Positions 54,448 to 64,000 of a stretch of 64,000 nucleotides of DNA are shown here, piece by piece (within the stretch, counting starts at the first letter, position 1; every line of letters begins with the position of its first letter). This stretch comes from DASUKM01 sp036278735 (GTDB lineage: Bacteria; Acidobacteriota; Vicinamibacteria; Vicinamibacterales; 2-12-FULL-66-21), in the NCBI GenBank assembly GCA_036278735.1, contig DASUKM010000018.1, positions 11,788 through 75,787 on the forward strand, read 5' to 3'. Below the pieces are notes generated by a model. It searched no databases. It was given only the letters and a program-made list of their open reading frames with translations, and had not been told where the DNA came from. The position numbers were made by a program, and so were the translations under genes.

Positions 54448-55197
54448 TCAGCCGTTGACGGGAAGCAGGATTCGTGCCCCGGCCCGGCGCCCGCCCGGCG
54501 CAGACCAGATTCGTCCGCCGTGCGCCTCGATCACCCGCCGCGCCACGGGCAGCGACAGGCCGCAGCCGCCCCGCCACTCGTCGAAGACCGGCAGGTCCTC
54601 GCGTTCGGCCTCGATCGCCTCGAGCGTATCGGGATCGCCGATGCGGAGGTCGCACGCGGCCGGCCCGCCGTTCGCGGCTTCGCGCACGAGCAGGCAGTCG
54701 CTCGTCACCAGTTCGCGGCGCAGGGCCATGAGCACCGCTCCGAGCGCGGTGCGCAGCCGCGTGGGATCCCCTGTCAGCGCGGCGGGTCCGTCCGCGAGCG
54801 TCATCTCGATGCGCACCTCGCGGTCCGGCAGCGGCGGAAGCTGCGCGACCGTTTCCTTCAGGACCGATCGGAGATCAGTCGGCTGACGGTTGAACGTGGC
54901 CTTGTCTCCTTCGAGGTTCGCGAGATCGCTGATTTCCACCAGCAGGGCCGAGAGCCGGCCGCAGCCCCGTTCGGCTTCCTCGAGCAGACGGCGCTGCGAG
55001 GTGCCCAGCGGACCCGCGCTCTCCTTGAGCAGCATCCGAAGATATCCGCCGACGACCGTGAGCGGGCTGCGGAATTCGTGCACGGACAAGGAGAGCAGCT
55101 TGGGCCATCGCGGGTCGACCGGTCCGTTCGCCATTGAAGGCATCTTTGCACGAATGTCTCCGCTGGCGACACCCTGCTCGTGAGCCGGCTCGTCCAT
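54448..55197 (-). CDS. Histidine-kinase-like protein with degenerate ATPase motifs
   Basis: 249 residues. A HisKA dimerisation segment SVHEFRSPLTVVGGYLRML contains the phospho-acceptor His. The HATPase-like half has GCGLSLPVARRVIEAHGGRIWS, the G2 box, but the N-box Asn region reads RTALGAVLMALRREL and the G1 DxGxG motif is missing. There is no sensor or membrane segment. It may therefore be a pseudo-kinase, or a phospho-relay partner for the activators at 39023-41878. The start is uncertain (ATG at 55197, 55143 or 55134); the first lies at the edge of a CACGGA repeat tract. Confidence 0.75.
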   Translation of the reverse strand: MDEPAHEQGVASGDIRAKMPSMANGPVDPRWPKLLSLSVHEFRSPLTVVGGYLRMLLKESAGPLGTSQRRLLEEAERGCGRLSALLVEISDLANLEGDKATFNRQPTDLRSVLKETVAQLPPLPDREVRIEMTLADGPAALTGDPTRLRTALGAVLMALRRELVTSDCLLVREAANGGPAACDLRIGDPDTLEAIEAEREDLPVFDEWRGGCGLSLPVARRVIEAHGGRIWSAPGGRRAGARILLPVNG

Positions 55198-55198
55198 T

Positions 55199-55309
55199 CG
55201 CCACGGAGGCCACGGAGGCCACGGAGGCCACGGACTTCACGGAAGCCACGGAGGCCACGGAGGCCACGGACTTCACGGACTTCACGGACTTCACGGACTT
55301 CACGGACGG
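55199..55309. repeat. CACGGA-NNN nonanucleotide tandem repeat
   Basis: About twelve head-to-tail 9-base units alternate between CACGGAGGC and CACGGACTT. The tract fills the space between the kinase-like gene and the sigma-54 promoter of the next gene. Related tracts occur at 61429 and 63781. Confidence 0.85.
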
Positions 55310-55311
55310 CG

Positions 55312-55327
55312 TGGCACATCGCTTGCT
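55312..55327 (+). promoter_or_regulatory. Sigma-54 (-24/-12) promoter for the methyltransferase-kinase unit
   Basis: TGGCACATCGCTTGCT is a near-perfect match, directly after the repeat tract and 36 bases before the ATG at 55364, with AGGGGAG in between. Confidence 0.72.
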
Positions 55328-55363
55328 GCCTGTTGAGCCGTTCTCGAAGGGGAGAGCGCAGCG

Positions 55364-56527
55364 ATGACGTTTGCACGAAACTGGAGCGGTGTCCGGACAG
55401 TTGTGGAGCGCCGCGGCCTGGGCTATCTCGGCTATTTGGCGCGCGGGGTGATGTGGCCGCGCGCGGCGTACCGTTTCGGGTGGGGACCGACGGCGCGGCC
55501 GGCGGCGCGCGCGGTGTTCGCGGCCGCCGCCACGTTGGGCACTCGGGAGGGCAGCGCCGAGACGCTGCGGCGGCTCGGGATCGTCGCCTCCCCCCGCCGG
55601 GCGGGCGAAGGCGCCGTGCCGACGGTCGACGAGATCGAAGCTCTGATGAATCGCGCTCACGCGGCCAACGTGACGGGGGTCCGTTTCGGCTTCTCCCACG
55701 TCGTGCGCGTTCCGGATGGATCGGTTCGGTTCACGGCGCTGCCTCGCGCGCGCGTGCATCGCCGTCGTGGCGTCGCCTTCGATGCCGATCGCGACGCCGA
55801 CCGTGCGGCGTTCAACCAGCAATTCCAGGCCTCCCTGCTGACCGAGGCGCGGGCGCGGGCGCTGCTTCGTGAACGCAAGGCCGCCGTCCCGCCCGGCTAT
55901 CGCGACTACGCGCCGATCGACTTCGGGGGCGGCCTGGGCGTCGGACAGGTGGCGGCGACCGATAGCGGAACCGGCCGCTGGGCGTTCTTCAATCGCGCCA
56001 TCGTCGAGCCGATCGTGCGCGGCAAGCGCGTGCTGGATCTGGGGTCGAACAACGGATCGCTGCCATTGATGATGCTGCGCGCAGGCGCCGCCTCGATCAC
56101 GGGGGTGGAGTTCACACCGGCGATTGCGGAGTTCGCGCGGCTCAACGCGCGGATTCTCGCCTGGCGCGACCTCCGCGAGTACGAGATCCAGATCCTCACC
56201 GCCGACATGCGCATCTTCGTCGAGTCGGACCTCGGGCCCTTCGACGTCGTCACGGCGTTCTGCTCGCTCTATTACCTGCCCGAGGCCGATATCGCGCGGG
56301 TCATCCGGAAGGCCGCCGGGATGGGCGCGGCGCTGATTCTGCAGGCCAACGACGCGATTCCCAATCTTCCCGCGCGGGCCTCCGATCTGGAGCGGCTCAT
56401 CAGGTCGAACGGCTATCCCGACGTCGAGCGGCACGCGCGAGACGGGTTCAGCCGCCCGCTGCTCGTCGCCCGCGCGCCCCTCGCGGCCGCCGTCGACGGC
56501 GCCGAAATCGCGAAGGCCGCATGCTGA
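55364..56527 (+). CDS. SAM-dependent methyltransferase (Methyltransf-like, N-terminally extended)
   Basis: 387 residues. The SAM motif is KRVLDLGSNNGSLPLMMLRAGA followed by ITGVEFTPAIAEFARLNA, ILTADMRIF and GPFDVVTAFCSLYYLPEADI. About 215 residues precede it and form a separate basic, Ala-rich region of unknown role ending in a segment GGLGVGQVAATDSGTGRWAFFNRAIVEPI typical of a few methyltransferases acting on large substrates. AGGGGAG is upstream of the ATG. It is followed 13 bases later by the kinase-like gene, so both probably modify one molecule. Confidence 0.82.
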   Translation: MTFARNWSGVRTVVERRGLGYLGYLARGVMWPRAAYRFGWGPTARPAARAVFAAAATLGTREGSAETLRRLGIVASPRRAGEGAVPTVDEIEALMNRAHAANVTGVRFGFSHVVRVPDGSVRFTALPRARVHRRRGVAFDADRDADRAAFNQQFQASLLTEARARALLRERKAAVPPGYRDYAPIDFGGGLGVGQVAATDSGTGRWAFFNRAIVEPIVRGKRVLDLGSNNGSLPLMMLRAGAASITGVEFTPAIAEFARLNARILAWRDLREYEIQILTADMRIFVESDLGPFDVVTAFCSLYYLPEADIARVIRKAAGMGAALILQANDAIPNLPARASDLERLIRSNGYPDVERHARDGFSRPLLVARAPLAAAVDGAEIAKAAC

Positions 56528-56540
56528 GCCAAGGTGCTTC

Positions 56541-57557
56541 GTGCCCACGCGCGCGGCGCGCCTGACCGCCGGGTTCGAGCCGCTGCTGGCGCGGCTTGCC
56601 GGAGGCGCGACCCAGTACTTCGGCGATGCCCGGACATCGCTCGAGCCGGTCGGCCGGCTCGAGCGGCCGTTTTCGGATCTGCTGCGCGTACGAGTGACGG
56701 CGGACGGCCGCGAATCGCACGCCTTCGTGAAGGTCTTCCGGCCGCGAGGATCGGATCCGCAAGAGATCGCGCAACTGCGCCGGTGGGTCGAACGGGAGTA
56801 CCGGGCGACGGCGCGCCTCCACGAAGCGTTGCGCGGCCGCCCGGGCCTGACGGCGCTCCGGCCCGTGGCCGTGTTTCCCGACAGCCTGGCGATCGTCACC
56901 GAAGAGGCCGCCGGGCTTCCGCTCGATCGCGTGCTCAGACGCGCCTTGTGGGGCGCCTCGTCCGCCACGCCGCTCGAAGCGATCGCCGGCCGCATCGGCG
57001 CCTGGATCCGAACCTATCAAGGGGTGACGGAGTCGACCGGCGTGCTGTCGCTCGAGGAGCGCCGGGACTACCTCGACGTCCGGCTGCACCGGCTCGTCCC
57101 GCTCCTCCTCGACGACCGGGAGCGCGCGCGTGCGCTCGCGCTGTTCGACGACCTGGCGGCGCGGGTTTCCCCGGCCGTCCTCCCCCTCGTCGCGATTCAC
57201 GCCGACCTCTGCCCGAGCAACATTCTCGTGGCGCCGGACGGTGGCGTCACCGTGCTCGACTTTGCGATGGCCAAGACCGGCAGCCGGCTGCACGACGTCG
57301 CCCACCTTTATATGCACCTCGAATTCCTGGGCTGGCGCCCGCGGCCGCGCGCCTCGCGCGTGCCGTCCGTGCAGCGGGCGCTCGTGGCCGGCTTCGATCC
57401 CGCCGTTACCCCCGCCGACCCGCTCTTTCGGCTGATGCTGCTGCAGCATGTGGTGTGTCATGCGGTGCAGCGGGTCGAGGCGGCCGGCGGCCGATTGAGC
57501 GCCGCGCGACGCTGGGTCTTGCGGCGCAGGTGGCGTCGGGGGATGGGGGTGGTCTGA
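56541..57557 (+). CDS. Aminoglycoside phosphotransferase-like (APH/lipopolysaccharide kinase) protein
   Basis: 338 residues. VAIHADLCPSNILV is the catalytic loop (Asp of HxDxxxxN) and VTVLDFAMAKTGSRLHD holds the metal-binding Asp. The N lobe has AFVKVFRPRGSDPQEIAQLRRW with a Lys for ATP binding. Kinases of this type in polysaccharide loci phosphorylate sugars or lipid-linked glycans, although small-molecule or protein substrates are possible. It starts with GTG at 56541, 13 bases after the methyltransferase stop, with AAGG upstream. A role in adding a phosphate to the glycan agrees with the CDP-glycerol-type enzymes elsewhere (inference). Confidence 0.8.
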   Translation: MPTRAARLTAGFEPLLARLAGGATQYFGDARTSLEPVGRLERPFSDLLRVRVTADGRESHAFVKVFRPRGSDPQEIAQLRRWVEREYRATARLHEALRGRPGLTALRPVAVFPDSLAIVTEEAAGLPLDRVLRRALWGASSATPLEAIAGRIGAWIRTYQGVTESTGVLSLEERRDYLDVRLHRLVPLLLDDRERARALALFDDLAARVSPAVLPLVAIHADLCPSNILVAPDGGVTVLDFAMAKTGSRLHDVAHLYMHLEFLGWRPRPRASRVPSVQRALVAGFDPAVTPADPLFRLMLLQHVVCHAVQRVEAAGGRLSAARRWVLRRRWRRGMGVV

Positions 57558-57686
57558 CGCCGCGGCGCCCTGACGGAGCCGTCGGCCGCCCGTTGGGGCC
57601 GCGGGGCTGCCCCTTGGGCGTCGAAAATGGCCATTTGGCTGAAAGTCCCTGATTTGTCAGATACTTGCGGCTATTCTTGTTTCATT

Positions 57687-59786
<2,100 letters not shown>

Positions 59787-59806
59787 GGCGGGTCTTCAGA
59801 CCCGCC
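59787..59806 (+). terminator. Hairpin with TTCA loop after the radical SAM gene
   Basis: GGCGGGTC / GACCCGCC (eight base pairs) encloses TTCA and begins directly at the stop codon. There is no clear T-run, so it may act as a stabilising hairpin. Confidence 0.5.
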
Positions 59807-59822
59807 ACTCAGCCGTCGGTCG

Positions 59823-59842
59823 GGCGGGTCTTCGGACCCGCC
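59823..59842 (+). terminator. Second hairpin with TTCG loop
   Basis: The same eight-base-pair stem GGCGGGTC / GACCCGCC, now with a TTCG tetraloop, follows 16 bases after the first, then CGACCTTTCC. A duplicated terminator-like pair between convergent genes. Confidence 0.5.
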
Positions 59843-59958
59843 GCGACCTTTCCACCGCAAGTACGCGATTCCTCCGCTCTCGAGAGGACGGCCGGACGAT
59901 GAGACCGTCGTCGTGGGACGTACACCCCGCCGGCGATCTGCCATCGAGCGTCCCGTCC

Positions 59959-61413
59959 TTACGCGATCTCCAACTGGCGCTTCACTGCCGCGCTCACGTC
60001 CGTCGGCGTGAGCACGATGAGTCGATCGTCGGGCTGAATAATCGTTCCGCCGGAGGGCACGAACGTGTCGCCGCCGCGCTCGACGAGCACCAGGAGCACG
60101 CCGGGCGGCAGCGTGAGTTCGAGCACACGCCGGCCGGCGACCGGCGAGCCGGCCGAAACGATCACGTCGAGGAGTTCACGGTCGCCGGTGGCGACGAGGT
60201 CGAGCGGATCGAGGCGCTCGGGGGGGGCCGACTGGGACAGATGCAGCAGACGGGCGGCGAAGGGGATCGACGTGCCCTGCACGAGCGTCGACGTGAGCAC
60301 GATGAAGAACACGAGGGAGAAGAAGCGCTCCGCGACGGGAAGGTGGGCGACGAGCGGAAACGTCGCGAGGATGATGGGCGCGGCGCCGCGCAGCCCGACC
60401 CACGCCACGAAGGACTGCTCGCGCAACGAGAACCGCCAGAACGGGAGGACCGCGAACACGCCGAGCGGGCGCGCCACGAACATCAGGATCGCGGAGATGG
60501 CCAGACCCGCGCCCGCCACCCCCGGCAGCCGCGTCGGGAACACCTGCAGGCCGAGCGTGAGGAACATCACAATCTGCATCAGCCACGCGAGCGCGTCGTG
60601 GAAGCGGATCAGGCTGCGCTTGTGGATGAAGTTGTACCGGCGCATCACGATCCCCGCGATGTAGACCGCGAGGAACCCGCTGCCGTCGACCGCCTGCGTC
60701 GCCCCGTATACCAGCAGCACCCACGCAAACGTCAGGACGGGATAGAGGCCGTCGTATTCGAGCCGGGCGCGGTTCACGACGCCGGTGCCCAGCCGGCCGA
60801 ACACGTACCCGCCGATCGCGCCCAGCACCATCTGCCGGACGAAGGTGAGCGCCAGCGTGACGGGCAGCCCCTGCCCGTTCTGCACGACGGCAATCAGCCC
60901 CACCGTGAGGAACACGGCAATCGGATCGTTGCTGCCCGACTCCAGCTCCAGCAGGGATCGCAGCCGCACCGGGAGCCGGACGCTTCTCGACCGCAGCACC
61001 GCGAACACGGCCGCCGCATCCGTTGACGAGACGATCGCGCCGAGCAGCAGGCCCTGCAACAGTGGAATGCCGAGGATCCACGACGAGAGCCATCCGGTGA
61101 GGCCCGCCGTAATCGCGACGCCGACCGTCGCCAGGGCGATCGCCGGCATGGCGACCGGCCGCACTTCGTCCCAATGCGTCCCGAGCCCCCCGCCGAACAG
61201 GATGAAGGCCAGTGCGACGACGCCGAGCGCCTGGGCAAAGCCCGGATAGTCGAACGCGATCCCTCCCGGACCATCGGAGCCCGCGAGCATCCCGATGATC
61301 AGGAAGAGCAGCAGCGCCGGCACGCCGACGCGGCCGGCCGCACGGCTCGACAGCACGCTGACGAGCAGCAGGATCGCCGTCGCGAGCACGAGTTGGAGCA
61401 GGCCGGCGCTCAT
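59959..61413 (-). CDS. Potassium/proton antiporter, NhaP2/CvrA-like
   Basis: 484 residues. Twelve or so hydrophobic segments (residues about 1-390) belong to the CPA1 antiporter family, with LLGAIVSSTDAAAVFAVLRSR and LELESGSNDPIAVFLT, the ST-D and ND sites that bind the exchanged ions. A cytoplasmic TrkA-C-like domain follows (residues about 410-480; LDVIVSAGSPVAGRRVLEL, IIQPDDRLIVLTP). The family exports K+ or Na+ for H+ and helps control cell pH and turgor. It shows no link to the polysaccharide genes and is convergent with the radical SAM gene. Confidence 0.92.
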   Translation of the reverse strand: MSAGLLQLVLATAILLLVSVLSSRAAGRVGVPALLLFLIIGMLAGSDGPGGIAFDYPGFAQALGVVALAFILFGGGLGTHWDEVRPVAMPAIALATVGVAITAGLTGWLSSWILGIPLLQGLLLGAIVSSTDAAAVFAVLRSRSVRLPVRLRSLLELESGSNDPIAVFLTVGLIAVVQNGQGLPVTLALTFVRQMVLGAIGGYVFGRLGTGVVNRARLEYDGLYPVLTFAWVLLVYGATQAVDGSGFLAVYIAGIVMRRYNFIHKRSLIRFHDALAWLMQIVMFLTLGLQVFPTRLPGVAGAGLAISAILMFVARPLGVFAVLPFWRFSLREQSFVAWVGLRGAAPIILATFPLVAHLPVAERFFSLVFFIVLTSTLVQGTSIPFAARLLHLSQSAPPERLDPLDLVATGDRELLDVIVSAGSPVAGRRVLELTLPPGVLLVLVERGGDTFVPSGGTIIQPDDRLIVLTPTDVSAAVKRQLEIA

Positions 61414-61428
61414 GGCGATATCTTTTCA

Positions 61429-61503
61429 CGGCCACGGATCACACGGAAGGCCTCGGACGGCCACGGATCACACGGACGGCCACGGATCACACGGACGACA
61501 CGG
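61429..61503. repeat. CACGGA-containing imperfect tandem repeat
   Basis: About three units of roughly 20 bases of the type ACGGCCACGGATCACACGG, sharing CACGGA with the tracts at 55199 and 63781. It lies upstream of the antiporter gene. Confidence 0.75.
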
Positions 61504-61637
61504 AAGAGCCTCTGACGTCGAACGCGCAGTCGGCGCTCGTATAAGATGGCTCGCAAGCAGGCAGCGGCCACCCGGTGGGCCGCGAGGCATCGGATTGGAC
61601 AGCGCGGACGGCGTCCACACAGTTTCTTGGAGGCGGC

Positions 61638-62273
61638 ATGAAGGTAGGTGTAGTGGGATCCGGACAGGTCGGGCAGGCGCTCGGGCATGGATTCGCTTCG
61701 CTCGGCTACGACGTCAGGATCGGATCCCGCGATCCGGGCAAGTTGCGCGGGTGGGTCGACCAGCACGGGCGGCACGCGGGCGCGGGGACCTTCGACGAGG
61801 TCGCCGAGTTCGGCGAGTTGATGGTGATCGCGACCTCGTGGTCGGGCACCGCCAATGCGCTGCAGCTCGCCGGGCCGCGTCAATTCGCCGGCAAGGTCGT
61901 CATCGACGCGACCAATCCGCTGGACTCGACGTCCTCAGCGCCCCGGCTGGCCATCTCCGGCCAGGACTCCGGGGGCGAGCAGGTGCAGCGCTGGCTGGGC
62001 GATGCCCGCGTCGTGAAGGCGTTCAACACCGTCGGCCACGCGCAGATGTTCCGTCCGGAGTTTCCGGCGGGGCCCCCCGACATGTTCATCGCCGGCGACG
62101 ACGCCGGCGCCAAGCGGACCGTCACGGGCCTGCTGAAGGATTTCGGCTGGGGGATCGTCGATGCGGGTTCGATCGAGGCCTCGCGCTACCTCGAAGCGCT
62201 CGCGATGCTCTGGATTGCGTACGCCGCTCGGACACGGTCGACGAACGCCGCGTTCAAGCTGCTGCGGAAATGA
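61638..62273 (+). CDS. NADPH-dependent F420 reductase-like oxidoreductase
   Basis: 211 residues. The N-terminal Rossmann motif is KVGVVGSGQVGQALGHGFASLGYDV with an R of GSRDP for NADP selectivity, followed by DATNPLD and VKAFNTVGHAQMF, segments typical of the NADP_oxidoreductase coenzyme F420-dependent/6-phosphogluconate-dehydrogenase-like family. Many members use substrates other than F420. GGAGG lies six bases before the ATG at 61638. The stop overlaps an ATG of the next frame (ATGA), but the protease probably starts at 62300. Confidence 0.86.
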   Translation: MKVGVVGSGQVGQALGHGFASLGYDVRIGSRDPGKLRGWVDQHGRHAGAGTFDEVAEFGELMVIATSWSGTANALQLAGPRQFAGKVVIDATNPLDSTSSAPRLAISGQDSGGEQVQRWLGDARVVKAFNTVGHAQMFRPEFPAGPPDMFIAGDDAGAKRTVTGLLKDFGWGIVDAGSIEASRYLEALAMLWIAYAARTRSTNAAFKLLRK

Positions 62274-62299
62274 CGCGCCGTCCGGACGGAGCCGCTCCC

Positions 62300-63724
62300 A
62301 TGTTGACGCGCGCGTGCGCCTTCGCTTTCGTGGCCTGTGTCGCGTTCGCGCCGGTCGCCGCGGCGCAAACGCCGGCGGTGCGCGTCCCGGCGCTCGGCGA
62401 TCTGTCGAAATCGCTGGAAGACCTGGCGCAGAAGGTCAGCCCCTGCGTCGTGCAGCTGTTCGTGACCGGCTACGCGCCCGCCGACGAGCAGGAGCCGGGC
62501 GGCACGGGGGAGCCGGACATCGAGCGGAGCAACGGATCCGGCGTCATCCTCGACCCCGACGGCTACATCGTGACCAACGCGCACGTGGTGGAGAACGCGA
62601 CGCGTCTCGACGTCGAGCTGCCGTTCGCCTCGACCGGCGGTGCGCCGGGGCGGTCGATCGTGAAGCGGCGCGGCCGGATCGTCCCGGCGCGCATCATCGC
62701 GGCCGACAAGGAAACGGATCTGGCCGTCATCAAGGTCGAGGCGCACGGCCTGCCGGCGCTGCCGTTCGGCGACTCCGACCTGCTGCGGCCCGGGCAGATC
62801 GTCCTCGCGTTCGGCAGCCCGCTCGGCCTCGACTCGAGCGTGACGATGGGTGTGGTGAGCGCCGTGGCGCGGCAGCTGGAGCCCGAGGATCCGATGATCT
62901 ATATTCAGACCGACGCGCCCATCAATCCCGGCAACAGCGGCGGCGCGCTCGTCGACACCGACGGACGCCTCGTCGGCGTCAACACGCTCATCTACACGCA
63001 ATCGGGCGGCAGCGAAGGCATCGGCTTCGCCGCTCCGGCCAACATCGTCAAGAACGTGTTCGAGCAGATTCGGGCGCACGGGCGCGTGCGGCGCGGACAG
63101 ATTGGCGTGTCGCCCCAGACCGTCACGCCGCTGCTGGCCGAGGCGCTGGGCCTGCCGGCAGACGCGGGCGTGATTCTCGGCGACGTCGACCCGGACGGCC
63201 CCGCGGCCAAGGCCGGCCTGATGCCGGGGGATCTCGTGACGGCGCTCGATGGAAAGCCGATGGAGAACGGCCGGCAGTTCCGCGTGAATTTGTACACGCG
63301 GCCGGTCGGGGCGATCGTCAGGCTGGACATCATCCGCGGCGCACAGCGCCTGACGGTGCCGGTGACGGTCGCCGCGCGCGAGGACGACCGTGCGCGGCTG
63401 GCGGAGGTCACGGTCGTGCGGCAGCACGCGGTGCGCGCGCTCGGCATCCTCGTGCTCGACCTGACGGAGCGCCTGGAGGCGCTGCTGCCGGACCTCCGCA
63501 CCGAGTCCGGCGCGGTCGTGGCGGCCGTGGCGCCGATGTCGCCGTATTCGCAGCAGGGAAAGTTCCAGGCGGGCGACGTGATCCACGCGGTGAACGGCCA
63601 CGCGGTCAAGACCGTCGCGGACCTCGAACAGGTGCTCGCGCCGTTGAAGGGCGGCGCGGCCGTGGCGATTCAGATCGAGCGGGAGGGGGATCTGATGTTC
63701 CTCGCGTTCCGCATCCAGCGGTGA
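62300..63724 (+). CDS. HtrA/DegP-like trypsin-type serine protease with two PDZ domains
   Basis: 474 residues. Signal peptide (FAFVACVAFAPVAAAQ), then a protease domain with GYIVTNAHVVENA (His), DKETDLAVIKVEA (Asp) and INPGNSGGALVDTDG (Ser), the complete triad. Two PDZ domains follow (about 265-360: GVILGDVDPDGPAAKAGLMPGD; and about 385-470: GDVIHAVNGHAVKTVADLEQVL). It is a periplasmic quality-control protease of S1C type. The ATG at 62300 has GGAG eight bases upstream; an earlier ATG at 62270 overlaps the preceding stop by ATGA. No direct link to the glycan genes is apparent. Confidence 0.92.
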   Translation: MLTRACAFAFVACVAFAPVAAAQTPAVRVPALGDLSKSLEDLAQKVSPCVVQLFVTGYAPADEQEPGGTGEPDIERSNGSGVILDPDGYIVTNAHVVENATRLDVELPFASTGGAPGRSIVKRRGRIVPARIIAADKETDLAVIKVEAHGLPALPFGDSDLLRPGQIVLAFGSPLGLDSSVTMGVVSAVARQLEPEDPMIYIQTDAPINPGNSGGALVDTDGRLVGVNTLIYTQSGGSEGIGFAAPANIVKNVFEQIRAHGRVRRGQIGVSPQTVTPLLAEALGLPADAGVILGDVDPDGPAAKAGLMPGDLVTALDGKPMENGRQFRVNLYTRPVGAIVRLDIIRGAQRLTVPVTVAAREDDRARLAEVTVVRQHAVRALGILVLDLTERLEALLPDLRTESGAVVAAVAPMSPYSQQGKFQAGDVIHAVNGHAVKTVADLEQVLAPLKGGAAVAIQIEREGDLMFLAFRIQR

Positions 63725-63727
63725 CCG

Positions 63728-64000
63728 ATGACGAAAGCGCTGAACGGCGCGCTCGCGCTCGTGTGGCTCCTCGCACCGGCCCCCGTGAAGTCCGTGGCCT
63801 CCGTGAAGTCCGTGGCCCCCGTGAAGTCCGTGGCCTCCGTGAAGTCCGTGGCCTCCGTGAAGTCCGTGGCCTCCGTGAAGTCCGTGGCCTCCGTGAAGTC
63901 CGTGGCCTCCGTGAAGTCCGTGGCCTCCGTGAAGTCCGTGGCCCCCGTGAACTCCGTGGCCTTCGTGAAGTCCGTGGCCCCCGTGAAGTCCGTGGCCCCC
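63728..64000 (+). CDS. Secreted hexapeptide-repeat ORF, truncated by the window end
   Basis: At least 91 codons. A short signal-like start (NGALALVWLLAPAP) runs straight into repeats of VKSVAS/VKSVAP, 18 bases each, that continue to the window edge. It opens four bases after the protease stop. Because the repeat unit is the same CACGGA-type sequence found between genes at 55199 and 61429, the frame may be a real gene invaded by the repeat or only an open frame created by it. The part beyond 64000 is needed to decide. Confidence 0.35.
   Translation, partial: MTKALNGALALVWLLAPAPVKSVASVKSVAPVKSVASVKSVASVKSVASVKSVASVKSVASVKSVASVKSVAPVNSVAFVKSVAPVKSVAP
63781..64000 (+). repeat. 18-base (2 x 9) tandem repeat, TCCGTG-NNN type
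   Basis: About twelve units of GTGAAGTCCGTGGCCTCC with few changes (CCC for TCC in some units, one AAC for AAG, one TTC) reach the window end. In reverse complement the unit is CACGGA-NNN, the same as at 55199. Confidence 0.9.

Noticed and set aside
55199..55309. CRISPR array
   Set aside because: Units are 9 bases with no spacers; it is a simple tandem repeat.
54875..56995. 706-residue minus-strand ORF including VKSV/VASV repeats
   Set aside because: It crosses the CACGGA repeat and is antisense to the methyltransferase and kinase genes; no domain was seen.
57640..57686. Sigma-54 promoter before the radical SAM gene
   Set aside because: TTG-N8-TTGC has the right spacing but lacks the nearly invariant -24 GG, so it was not called.

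Overview
The window is very GC-rich, densely packed DNA with Shine-Dalgarno starts, ATGA/GTGA overlaps and outer-membrane export proteins, so it comes from a didermic bacterium. The mix of an exosortase-A (XrtA/PEP-CTERM)-style exopolysaccharide locus, sigma-54 control, secreted beta-helix proteins and a tetraether-synthase-like radical SAM enzyme points to an environmental Acidobacteriota-like organism (Vicinamibacteria would fit). That placement is inference; no rRNA or tRNA gene was seen.

Layout. 1-4527 (-): asparagine synthase (cut by the window edge), heparinase II/III-like protein and a GT4 transferase, in one overlapping operon. 5013-8508 (+): two secreted DNRLRE plus endonuclease/exonuclease/phosphatase (EEP) proteins, then a strong hairpin terminator. 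8762-11901 (+): FkbM methyltransferase, CDP-glycerol-glycerophosphotransferase-like protein, GT2. 11898-19526: a PLP-fold protein and a sugar-transfer-type ATP-grasp (-), a Wzx-like flippase with an overlapping unknown gene (+), and a PP-loop asparagine-synthase-like protein without its glutaminase half (-). 19729-32680 (-): a long operon with a secreted PLD-like protein, GT2s, a second CDP-glycerol-transferase-like protein, O-antigen ligase-like protein, a 36-residue membrane mini-protein, a nucleotide-sugar dehydrogenase, an XrtA-type AAA ATPase, YvcK and a nucleotidyltransferase. 32929-41878 (-): the core export and regulation block (EpsB-type initiating transferase, BY-kinase, Wzz-like protein, beta-barrel, Wza-like protein, degenerate GGDEF, two sigma-54 activators). 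42162-53477: a small PEP-CTERM-like protein, a methyltransferase, a fused double GT4, and three related secreted beta-helix proteins. 53499-57557: a third secreted EEP, a degenerate histidine kinase, a methyltransferase and a sugar-kinase-like protein. 57687-64000: radical SAM enzyme, K+/H+ antiporter, F420-type NADP oxidoreductase, HtrA-like protease and a repeat-rich truncated ORF.

How it works together (inference): the transferases build a lipid-linked glycan, possibly with phosphodiester and amide substituents; the flippase, ligase and Wza/Wzz/kinase proteins polymerise and export it; the secreted beta-helix, PLD, EEP and heparinase-like proteins bind or remodel the matrix. About fifteen -24/-12 (sigma-54) promoter matches lie upstream of these units, and two sigma-54 activators are encoded in the middle, so the whole window looks like one sigma-54 matrix regulon. 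Several of these promoters sit 15-16 bases before the start codon, which would give almost leaderless mRNAs. XrtA itself is not in the window.
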